Shown here one piece after another: positions 7,051 through 14,339 of a DNA stretch of 19,579 nt. This DNA comes from Pseudomonadota bacterium. GTDB taxonomy: Bacteria > Desulfobacterota > Desulfobulbia > Desulfobulbales > SURF-16. The position numbers and the translations under genes are program-made. The DNA lies in the NCBI GenBank assembly GCA_030597865.1, contig JAUVQZ010000022.1, positions 1 to 19,579 of the forward strand, in the 5' to 3' direction. Positions within the stretch are counted from its first letter, which is position 1. Every line of letters begins with the position of its first letter. The notes under the pieces were generated by a model. The model did not search any database, was not told where the DNA came from, and was given only the letters and a program-made list of their open reading frames with translations.

Positions 7051-8331
7051 TTATGATTTTTTACGGCCCAGGGCCTTTTTACCGATATCGCGCCTGAAAT
7101 AACAATCCTGCCAATGGATCATGTCCACCACGGCATAGGCCTTATCAATGGCCTTCTCCAGATCCCCATCAATTGCCGTAACACCGAGCACGCGGCCGCC
7201 CGTATTTACAATAGCGCCCTTTTCCACGGCAGTGCCAGCGTGGAAGACAACCACATCCTCTTGCCCGGCAGCCTTATCAAGACCAGAAATAGGATACCCC
7301 TTGGCATAGGAAGCAGGATAGCCACCTGACGCCATCACCACACATACCGTGGGCCGGCTATCAATATCAAGGGTGATGGAGCCAAGATTTCCATCTATCA
7401 CCGCCTCAACCACATCGACCAGATCATTATTGAGACGCATGAGCAGGGGCTGGGCCTCAGGATCACCGAAACGGCAGTTAAACTCAAGGACCTTGGCCAC
7501 GCCGTCGCGTATCATCAGGCCGGCATAGAGCATGCCCTTATAGGGACAACCCTCAGTAGCCAGGGCCTTGACCGTGGGCAGCATGACCTGCTCCATAACC
7601 TGGTCATGCAACTCAGGCGTCACAACCGGGGCGGGGGAGTACGCCCCCATCCCCCCGGTATTAGGCCCGGTATCGCCCTCATAGACGGCCTTATGATCCT
7701 GGGATGTGGGCAGGGGAAGAATGGTATGACCATCAGTAAAGGCAATAAAGGATGCCTCTTCACCGGGCAGAAACTCTTCAATAATAACTTCGTCACCGGC
7801 ATCACCAAAGGCCCTTTGGGTCATCACGAGATCCACGGCATCCCTGGCCTCGGAGAGTTCCTGGCAGACGAGGACCCCTTTGCCGGCAGCCAGACCATCA
7901 GCCTTGACCACGAGGGGGGCGCCTATTTTCTCAACATAGGCCATGGCCTGGTCACGATCGGTAAAGGAGGCGTATTGGGCAGAGGGGATATCATACTTGG
8001 CGAGCAGATCTTTCATGAACACCTTGCTGCCCTCCAGGGCAGCCGCCTTCTTGCTCGGCCCAAAGATTCGCAAGCCCGCCCCTTGAAAGAGGTCGACAAC
8101 ACCGAGGGTCAGCGATACCTCAGGCCCAACCAGGGTCAAATCAATTGCCTTATCCTTGGCAAAGGTGAGAAGCCCTTCCATGTCATCGGCGGCCACGTCT
8201 ATACACTGGGCCATCTTGGCAATGCCACCGTTGCCAGGGGCGCAATATATTTCTGTTACCTGGGGGCTTTGCGCCAGCTTCCAGACCATGGCATGCTCAC
8301 GCCCTCCAGATCCTATCACCAATACCTTCAT
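7051..8331 (-). CDS. purD: Phosphoribosylamine-glycine ligase PurD
   Basis: PurD (GAR synthetase) joins glycine to phosphoribosylamine with ATP, the second step of purine synthesis. The 426-residue product has the usual length and motifs: IGSGGREHA (6-14), APGNGG (31-36), LVGPE (67-71), the ATP-grasp loop VVKADGLAAGKGV (141-153), TGPNTGGMGAYSP (221-233) and the metal-binding EFNCRFGDPEAQ near residue 290. Start ATG at 8331 is preceded by AGGAG at a spacing of 7. It is the first gene of purD-purE-tsaC. The promoter should lie in the 460-base spacer shared with the divergent tetR-like gene; I could not find a convincing minus-strand -35/-10 pair there. Confidence 0.97.
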   Translation of the reverse strand: MKVLVIGSGGREHAMVWKLAQSPQVTEIYCAPGNGGIAKMAQCIDVAADDMEGLLTFAKDKAIDLTLVGPEVSLTLGVVDLFQGAGLRIFGPSKKAAALEGSKVFMKDLLAKYDIPSAQYASFTDRDQAMAYVEKIGAPLVVKADGLAAGKGVLVCQELSEARDAVDLVMTQRAFGDAGDEVIIEEFLPGEEASFIAFTDGHTILPLPTSQDHKAVYEGDTGPNTGGMGAYSPAPVVTPELHDQVMEQVMLPTVKALATEGCPYKGMLYAGLMIRDGVAKVLEFNCRFGDPEAQPLLMRLNNDLVDVVEAVIDGNLGSITLDIDSRPTVCVVMASGGYPASYAKGYPISGLDKAAGQEDVVVFHAGTAVEKGAIVNTGGRVLGVTAIDGDLEKAIDKAYAVVDMIHWQDCYFRRDIGKKALGRKKS

Positions 8332-8555
8332 TCATCTTCTCCTAAGCAGGGATTACCGAAAACCAGCGATGGTCCGGTGAAAACAGCAAAATCAAACTTC
8401 ATACCAACTTCGCTTATGGTTCATTACCAATGGTGATCATTTTAATGGGTTAACCAAAAAAAAAATCAGCAGCACATTAACCAAGCCTCCCCGCTCCTGT
8501 CAAGGCAGAGTCGTACTGCCTAGACCAAGAGGGCAGGCCTTGATCGACATTTTTC

Positions 8556-8584
8556 TTGACACAAAGCTGAGGCGTATCTATCAT
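8556..8584 (+). promoter_or_regulatory. Sigma-70 promoter upstream of the tetR-like gene
   Basis: A consensus -35 TTGACA (8556-8561), a 17-base spacer and TATCAT (8579-8584, five of six matches to TATAAT). The predicted start near 8590-8592 sits just before the palindrome at 8594-8609. The leader to the first start codon would be about 200 bases. Confidence 0.7.
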
Positions 8585-8593
8585 GCGGACAAA

Positions 8594-8609
8594 ATGAATA
8601 ACTATTCAT
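8594..8609. promoter_or_regulatory. Palindromic operator candidate
   Basis: ATGAATA and TATTCAT flank a 2-base centre, a perfect 7+7 inverted repeat, placed at about +3 to +18 of the promoter above. A TetR-family dimer bound here would block transcription. The TGAAT/ATTCA half-sites resemble those known for the Bacillus subtilis FadR (YsiA) type of TetR regulators, but the half-site spacing differs. Confidence 0.55.
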
Positions 8610-8794
8610 GTTGGATCTTTTCAGTGGTGATCTCCTGTAGCCCACATCACGGAATTAGTGATTTTAGCCAGCCATCAACAATGGCCCCTTACCCTCACTA
8701 ACATTGATAAGGTACTAATTCAAAGAAGTTTTCCCCCCTCTCTAACCTTGCAGACTGGCCGTACAAGAAGGGGCAAGACATTGCACATAAAGTG

Positions 8795-9034
8795 ATGCGA
8801 GTCTCAGACAAACATAGCAAAATCACCCAGGCAGCCGTCAAAGTCTTTGCCCAAAAAGGTTTTTTCAACGCCCGCATATCAGATATCGCCAAAGAGGCGA
8901 AGGTTGCTGACGGCACCATCTATCTCTACTTCAACAACAAGTATGACATCCTTATCTCATTATTTGAGGATGAGATTGGCAAAATCATTCTTCAGGTCAA
9001 ACTGCTCCTTGAAAAAGAGGAGGACCCCTGTTAA
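8795..9034 (+). pseudogene. TetR/FadR-like regulator, N-terminal piece ending at an in-frame TAA
   Basis: The first 79 codons encode a TetR N-terminal DNA-binding domain: HSKITQAAVKVFAQKGF, then ISDIAKEAKVADGTIYLYFNNK as the helix-turn-helix and the start of the ligand domain (ILISLFEDEIGKII). The ADGTIYLYF...KDILISLF style is that of acyl-CoA-responsive FadR/YsiA-type TetR regulators; that specificity is inference. Translation ends at TAA (9032-9034), but the same frame continues with recognisable TetR sequence to 9391, so the gene is broken or carries an assembly error. Starts GTG 8792 and ATG 8795 both lack a good ribosome-binding site; I use the ATG. A strong promoter and a palindromic operator lie upstream, consistent with former or current autoregulation. 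Confidence 0.8.
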
Positions 9035-9391
9035 AAACTTCACATCTTCGCCAAACACCACCTCCTGCTTCTTGAGGAGAAAAAAGATCTGGCCGAGGTG
9101 TTACAGATGGAGCTCAGGCAAAGCAATAAATTCATGAAGGAGTATCGCAACACCAAATTCATCGAATATATTGACATTATTTCCGCCATCATCCATCAGG
9201 GTCAGGATATGGGGATCTTTAACCAGGATATCTCACCAGGTATTGCCAAGAGGGCCATCTTCGGGGCCCTGGACGAGATGTCCAGGCTCTGGGTCCTTGC
9301 CGACGCCCCCCACTACACCATTGAAGAAACAGCCAACCAGGTGTGCAGCCTCTTTTTAGGCGGCCTCAAAAAACCTGCTGTCATTAAATAA
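9035..9391 (+). pseudogene. C-terminal ligand-binding part of the broken TetR-like regulator
   Basis: In the same frame as the N-terminal piece and directly after its TAA, 118 codons read KLHIFAKHHLLLLEE, DLAEVLQMELRQSNKFMKEY, then FIEYIDIISAIIHQGQDMGIF and PGIAKRAIFGALDEMSRLWVLA, a typical TetR C-terminal helical bundle that binds the ligand and forms the dimer. It has no ribosome-binding site of its own and no DNA-binding domain; the only start in reach is the GTG at 9098. It is the rest of one 197-codon gene, not a separate protein. Confidence 0.8.
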
Positions 9392-9402
9392 ATAACCTCC
9401 AC

Positions 9403-9431
9403 CAGGGGTGAAGGTGTGGAGACAACCCCTG
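9403..9431. other. Inverted repeat after the tetR-like gene
   Basis: CAGGGGT (9403-9409) and ACCCCTG (9425-9431) form a perfect 7-bp stem with a 15-base loop between the convergent tetR-like and greA genes. There is no T run, so its role in transcription end is uncertain. Confidence 0.35.
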
Positions 9432-9480
9432 TAAGGGATGCGTAAGCCCCAGCCCCCTCAGGCACCGGGGAGTGGCGGTC

Positions 9481-9506
9481 ATCCCATTGGCCCAGAGCCA
9501 AGGGAT
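9481..9506 (-). terminator. 3' hairpin immediately after greA
   Basis: On the minus strand ATCCCTTGGC pairs with GCCAATGGGAT (one bulged T) around a 5-base loop, one base after the greA stop. The stem is strong but no T run follows, so it could be a 3' stabilising hairpin and not a classical terminator. Confidence 0.4.
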
Positions 9507-9507
9507 A

Positions 9508-9993
9508 TCAACAAATATCGCCGCGATTAATTTCGATGATTTCCAGATTCAGCACTCCCTTGGGGGTCTTTACCTCCACCTCATCACCCTCTTCCTTACC
9601 TATCAAGGCCTGCCCCCAAGGCGACATAACCGATATACTGCCCTCCTTCACATCTGCCTCATCGGCGCCGACCAGCCAATAGGTCACCTCTTCATCGCTA
9701 TCAAGCTCCAACACCGTCACCCTGGCCCCAAACACCACCCTCTCAGTCTCCACCTTGGTACAGTCAATCACCTCTGATCGGCCAAGCTTATCCTTGAGCT
9801 CCAGAATTCTCCCCTCAATATGGCCCTGTCGCTCCTTGGCGGCATGATACTCGGCATTTTCCTTCAAATCACCATGGCCAAGGGCAACCTCAATCGCCTT
9901 GATTACCTCCATGCGATCCTTACTCTGCAGCCGTGCCAACTCGTCCCTAAGGCGAGCATGACCTGTCTTTGACATTGGTATGCGTTCAACCAT
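9508..9993 (-). CDS. greA: Transcription elongation factor GreA
   Basis: GreA rescues backtracked RNA polymerase by stimulating cleavage of the RNA 3' end through the secondary channel. The 161-residue product has the N-terminal coiled coil with the acidic tip GDLKENAEYHAAKE (D42, E45) and the C-terminal FKBP-like domain with VVFGARVTV, YWLVG and a proline-glycine strand region (SPWGQALIGKEEGDEVEV). Length and the KENAEYHAA block point to GreA and not GreB. I use ATG 9993, with GGAGG 8 bases upstream; a TTG just before it is in frame. The gene follows the TPR/beta-barrel gene by about 130 bases and may be transcribed with it or from a promoter in that gap. Confidence 0.95.
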   Translation of the reverse strand: MVERIPMSKTGHARLRDELARLQSKDRMEVIKAIEVALGHGDLKENAEYHAAKERQGHIEGRILELKDKLGRSEVIDCTKVETERVVFGARVTVLELDSDEEVTYWLVGADEADVKEGSISVMSPWGQALIGKEEGDEVEVKTPKGVLNLEIIEINRGDIC

Positions 9994-10125
9994 CAACCCT
10001 TCCTCCGTATATTCTCAGGCCATAAACCGGCCTTAAACATTTCTTCCTTTATATGTGATACCGGGGCAGGCCCAGGCATACCGCCCAGACGAGTAAAAAC
10101 TCCGTCCAAGGCCAGTATAATGGCA

Positions 10126-11007
10126 CTACCACCGGTAAAGGAGCGTTCCAAAAAAATCCCGCGTCCTGTACCTATCCGATTCCTCAAACTCCGTCTCGAC
10201 CTTGATAATCCAGGAATTACTAATCTCCATATTAAAACCTGCCTGAAAAACATGCACGGTATCTTCAGCCACATCATAGGAAAAACTATAACCAGCCGTA
10301 AAGAAACTTGGCGTGGAGCGGCCCAGGACATCATCTGAAAGCTTATGCTTATAATGAAGGCCAAAATGATTGCGCCAATAATTCACGGGTGACCAGTAAG
10401 GGTGGTCATCTGCGCTAAAACCGTCACTCAGCACTATCCCTGTGGCCTCGTTTTCCCCCTGGGCATCCAGAAATTCATAAAGAACTGTTGCCTTGACAAA
10501 ATGCGGCTCCGGCACCAAGACAGAGGAGAACCAGATGGAGTAACCGTTCATCTCATTATCATCTGAATACTCTGTACGCCTGACTTCCCCCCCGGCCTGG
10601 AGGCGGGGCAGGAGATCAAGCTCAGCGCGGGCCTCATAGACCTGGGCCGTCAAGATACGACCCACACTGGCCAAGGTCTCATCCACAACCTGGCGCCTCA
10701 AGCCAATATAACTCTCGAACCGGTCACCGGCAAGTCCGGTGGCGCTGAAATCATAGACGCCGACACTGGCATGATTACCACTGAGGGCATGGCCACCGAC
10801 AGTGGCCTGAAGCTGCAAGGAATCAAAAAATTTACTCGCCATATGAACATCCGCCCTGGTGGCGTAAAGTCCAGCCGTGGAGGTTGACGATCTATAATGG
10901 ATGCGGGAAGCAGTTACCCTTATCTGCCGTTGTGGCTTTGGAGAAAGCCAGCCAGAAACCCCTATCTCATCCTTATTGATGTCAAAATAACCGTTCCGCC
11001 CCTCCTT
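10126..11007 (-). pseudogene. Outer-membrane beta-barrel part of the split TPR gene
   Basis: Starting directly after the TAG at 11008-11010 and in the same frame as the TPR gene, 293 codons encode a beta-barrel: alternating polar/aromatic strands (GYFDINKDEIGVSG, RADVHMASKFFDSLQLQATVGG, YEARAELDLLPRLQAGGE, HFGLHYKHKL, TAGYSFSYDVAED, VFQAGFNMEI) and a terminal aromatic residue in FGTLLYRW, the usual outer-membrane protein C-terminal signature. About 290 residues is the size of the 16-strand barrels of PgaA- and BcsC-type exporters. An ATG at 10842 lies inside the barrel and would give a product without a signal peptide or all strands, so independent use is unlikely. Either the protein is lost or the TAG is read through or an error. 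Confidence 0.75.
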
Positions 11008-14000
11008 CTAGACATGGGAAAAATAAGTCCCTGTCCGTGGTTGGCGCTTGAGATGATTTCTCGTTATCGCCTCATTGAGGCCGGGAAAATCGGGATTATA
11101 CCCCTGCAGGCGCTGATAAACCATGGCCTCATCACCCACCCGGCCAAGGCTACTGTACACACCGGCAAGGTCAAAAAGCAAGGTGGTGTTATCTTGATCA
11201 CGGAGCAGGTACTCATACTGCTTGGCGGCACGATTATACTCCCTTTGCTGGACAGACCTTCGGGCCCCAAGCTCGCGGTTCAGGATGATCTGCCATTTAT
11301 GGGCGGCAAATAAAAGCGCTGCTTGGCGGGCAACGTCCCCATAAATATCGCCCAAAGCAAAATCAACACCAAGACTCCTCTGCAGGGGATCGGGCTTGTC
11401 CATGGGTTGAATCACCTTCATCCAGAGGGAGAGTTCTTCATGGGGCGGCAGATCAATCTTCTTCTCAGCACATTGATCCAAAAACTGCTGTTGGGCTGAC
11501 GGCGAGGTGGCCTGGGAATAAACGGCAATTGCCTCCGGCCAGTGAAAGAGGGACCATTGCAAGCGGGCCTTTACCAAGAGGGCGGCATGCCACTCTGGCT
11601 TGTGCAGAAGGACCTTGTCCGCCAATGCCAGTCCCCTGTCATAATGTCCCAGGGAGAGGGCCAGCCTGGCACCAAAGAGATTAACCAAGACATTGTCTTC
11701 ATGGGTGGCCAGCAGGTTATTGACAAGGCCGTATGCCTCATCAAGCTCGCCGTTAAGCTCCAGCACACGGATAAAACGGAGCAGAAAGCCAAAGGAGTGC
11801 GGGACGGTATCGCGCAGCTTCCTGCCAACGGCACTGGCCAGCGGGTAGAGACGATCCTCAAGGGCAACCTCCATGAATGTGGCCAGTAATCCAGCATCAT
11901 AACCGGCCAGCTCCATGGCACGGGCCAGCGTCTTTTTCGCCATGGCCTCCTCCCCCATCTCAATATGAAGATGAAAAAGATTGGCATGGGCGGAGAAATA
12001 TCTGCCCTGGTCAGCAACAAGGGGGGTAAGGATTGGCAGACTCAGGTCGTCATCACCCTCTCCGAAATGGGCCTTGGCCAACTGAACCTGTATCTCCGTA
12101 CGCAGCTGCGAGGAACACATCTCCCCTGGGGAGGCAGAAAGAAGATGCGCCCCCAGCGCCAGGGCATCTTTAAATTCATCCAGACCATTCAGAACTCGAA
12201 GCTCATAGAGTGAGCGCTGACAACGGTATTCCCCTTTGAGGTCGGGGATGGCATCAAACCAGGCCTCAGCCTCACGTCCCTGGCCGAGCAGGAGGTTAAG
12301 ATCCACCAACCCAAAAAGAGCCCGCGGATCATGACCATCAAGCCAGGCCAAACGATACTGCTGCTCGGCCTCATGGAAAAAACCATAATGGCGATACATC
12401 TCAGCGGCATCCAGGCCTGCCTGGACCTTGGTGTCAACATCATTTTCCGCCAGCAGGGCCCCATAGAGCCGCTCGGCATGCCCCATTTCACCAACACGCC
12501 CCAAGGCCCTGGCATAAACAAGTCGACCGGCGGGCATGAGAAACACCGGCCTGTCCGCCAGGCGGGCAGCCTGATCACGAACAACATCGAGACGCCCCAG
12601 CGCCCCGGCAATATCAAGCAGGGTCAATCGGTCCCGGTCAGAGGCATTCTCCTTGGCCACAACCTCTGCCATGTCCCTGAAGGCATGTTCCGGGAGGCCA
12701 AGAAAATGTAAGATACGGGCCCGAATGGCCAATAAGTCAGCGGAAAAAAACTCCATGTCCTGCAGGGGGGTAAAGAGCTGCCAGCCTTCCTGGCTTTGAC
12801 CCTGCCGGAAGTGGTACTCAGCCAACTTCAAGGTGACGAGATAGTTATTGGCGTCAAGCCCATGGATTTCCCGGAGCATGGCAACCATCTCCTGCCGCCG
12901 CCCCAGCTTATCAAAGAGAGAGGCCATTTCCAGCCGGCTCTCGAGGTCCTTGGGTTGGGCGGCAGCGAGCTGCTGCCATCTCTTCAGGGCCTCATCATAA
13001 CGCCCTATGGCGGTGAGATTCCGGGCCAGGTCAACCAGATGTTTTTCGCTACCACCACCCCGATTAACCAGATTCTGATACTGGGCAACGGCCTTCAGCC
13101 TATCACCCGTTGCCATAAAAACCTGGGCTGCCTGAAGACGAATCCCATCAGCCGGATCATCAACAAGGTCCAGGTAATGGCTGAACACCCGGCTGCTCCT
13201 ATCCAAGGAACCCGTGGCATTATAACTTTGGGCGAGAATGAGATTCATGCCGCTATCATCAGGGTAGGCCAGGAGATACTGCTCGAGAAAGGGGATTGCC
13301 TGGCCATGATTATTTTGAGCGGCATAGATGGTGGCGATACGGCCGGCCAGAATATTGTCTCCCAGCTCCCTGCTGTAGCCATGCAGGAGATGGGGGAGCG
13401 CCTCCGCCCCACGTCCCTGCCGGCTGTAATATGCTGCAATATGGGCATGGGCCGGGGAGTAGTCTGGCTTAAGAACAATTATTTTTTGCCAGTATTCCGC
13501 AGCCAAATGGGTAAGACCGAGACGATCATGGATCTGGGCGACAAGCAGGATGAGCTCAAAAGAGGCGTCCTTGGCATTTGCCAGGGATGCCCCAAGGGCC
13601 TGGGCCTGTTGATCATTGCCAAGATCAATATAGAGACGGAACAAGGCCTGCTGCAGGGTAACATCATCCGCCTTCTTGCGGTGCAAGGCTTCCAGGACAG
13701 GCAGGGCCTTTTTCTTTTCACCGAGGCCCATATAGGCCTGATAAAGCTGGCTACCCACATCATACCTGTCATTATCTCCGGCCCAGACCCGGCCCAGATA
13801 AACAACGGCCCGTTGCGTCCTGCCAGTGGCTAAAAGGAGGGCCGCCTGGGCCTGCTGGTAGGAGAGATTATCGGGGTTTGCCTCCAGAAGTACCTCAATA
13901 TTCTCCTCGGCAGCGTCATACCTCTCCACGGCAAGAAGAAGCTGGGCATATTCCCACCGTGCCTCAATGAGCTCCGGACGGCTGGCGAGGATGGCATCAT

Positions 14001-14229
14001 AGAGCTTGAGGGCCTCGGCCCTCTCATTCTGCCGAACATACTCCCTGGCAGCCATCCATTTTGATGACCACTGCCGGTTGGGCAGACCACTGTTGACAAG
14101 CTGTTCCGGGACAATCGCTGTTCCCTGAACAAAAAGGGTCTGCTCCATCCTTGCCAACCCGGACAGGGGCAAGAACATTACGACCAGAAAAAAGAGAATT
14201 ATGAAGGGTATTTTCAGCACGATTACCAA
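11008..14229 (-). CDS. Large TPR-repeat protein with signal peptide (N-terminal part of a TPR/outer-membrane barrel exporter-like protein)
   Basis: 1073 residues: a signal peptide (hydrophobic residues about 7-24 ending near LSGLA), then about 1000 residues of helical tetratricopeptide repeats (A..Y..A, WAGD, LG.L, Y..A...W.Q patterns), the last ending near residue 1060, where TAG stops the frame. The same frame then continues as a beta-barrel. The joined 1367-codon design (periplasmic TPR superhelix plus C-terminal barrel) is that of exopolysaccharide exporters such as BcsC, PgaA and PelB. No polysaccharide synthase is nearby; only a sugar aminotransferase-type gene precedes it. The start is unsure: TTG 14229 and GTG 14220 both lack a ribosome-binding site. 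Without the barrel the product would be a periplasmic TPR protein. Confidence 0.8.
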   Translation of the reverse strand: MVIVLKIPFIILFFLVVMFLPLSGLARMEQTLFVQGTAIVPEQLVNSGLPNRQWSSKWMAAREYVRQNERAEALKLYDAILASRPELIEARWEYAQLLLAVERYDAAEENIEVLLEANPDNLSYQQAQAALLLATGRTQRAVVYLGRVWAGDNDRYDVGSQLYQAYMGLGEKKKALPVLEALHRKKADDVTLQQALFRLYIDLGNDQQAQALGASLANAKDASFELILLVAQIHDRLGLTHLAAEYWQKIIVLKPDYSPAHAHIAAYYSRQGRGAEALPHLLHGYSRELGDNILAGRIATIYAAQNNHGQAIPFLEQYLLAYPDDSGMNLILAQSYNATGSLDRSSRVFSHYLDLVDDPADGIRLQAAQVFMATGDRLKAVAQYQNLVNRGGGSEKHLVDLARNLTAIGRYDEALKRWQQLAAAQPKDLESRLEMASLFDKLGRRQEMVAMLREIHGLDANNYLVTLKLAEYHFRQGQSQEGWQLFTPLQDMEFFSADLLAIRARILHFLGLPEHAFRDMAEVVAKENASDRDRLTLLDIAGALGRLDVVRDQAARLADRPVFLMPAGRLVYARALGRVGEMGHAERLYGALLAENDVDTKVQAGLDAAEMYRHYGFFHEAEQQYRLAWLDGHDPRALFGLVDLNLLLGQGREAEAWFDAIPDLKGEYRCQRSLYELRVLNGLDEFKDALALGAHLLSASPGEMCSSQLRTEIQVQLAKAHFGEGDDDLSLPILTPLVADQGRYFSAHANLFHLHIEMGEEAMAKKTLARAMELAGYDAGLLATFMEVALEDRLYPLASAVGRKLRDTVPHSFGFLLRFIRVLELNGELDEAYGLVNNLLATHEDNVLVNLFGARLALSLGHYDRGLALADKVLLHKPEWHAALLVKARLQWSLFHWPEAIAVYSQATSPSAQQQFLDQCAEKKIDLPPHEELSLWMKVIQPMDKPDPLQRSLGVDFALGDIYGDVARQAALLFAAHKWQIILNRELGARRSVQQREYNRAAKQYEYLLRDQDNTTLLFDLAGVYSSLGRVGDEAMVYQRLQGYNPDFPGLNEAITRNHLKRQPRTGTYFSHV

Positions 14230-14230
14230 T

Positions 14231-14257
14231 AAAAAAGAGGGAGCAAAGTCCCTCTTT
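14231..14257 (-). terminator. Rho-independent terminator after the DegT-family gene
   Basis: On the minus strand AAAGAGGG pairs perfectly with CCCTCTTT around an 8-base loop (14234-14257), and the second arm runs straight into further Ts (six in total). It lies 80 bases after the aminotransferase stop and ends next to the possible TTG start of the TPR gene. Confidence 0.7.
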
Positions 14258-14313
14258 CCTGATTTCTCAAATTATTTTGACGATGGTCATTACCGGTTGA
14301 CGGACCAGCGACG

Positions 14314-14322
14314 CCCCCCCCC
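14314..14322. repeat. Run of nine C
   Basis: A C9 homopolymer between the DegT-family gene and the terminator, flanked by GACG/CGTC on the minus strand. Such a run is prone to slippage and to sequencing error. It lies outside any coding frame I accept. Confidence 0.6.
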
Positions 14323-14339
14323 GTCATGCCAGGCCCGCC

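Noticed and set aside
7606..8436. 276-codon plus-strand ORF opposite purD
   Set aside because: It is antisense to a full-length purD with all motifs; the composition is that of a reversed frame.
9993..10364. 123-codon minus-strand ORF ending at greA
   Set aside because: Its first two thirds are another frame of the beta-barrel. The tail before greA has a possible short start but nothing shows it is a gene.
11008..11010. TAG as a pyrrolysine codon
   Set aside because: The protein type is not one known to use pyrrolysine and no pyl genes are in the window. Kept only as an alternative to a nonsense mutation.
12796..13833. 345-codon plus-strand ORF opposite the TPR gene
   Set aside because: The minus-strand frame has clear TPR periodicity and a signal peptide; this one has no domain and no ribosome-binding site.
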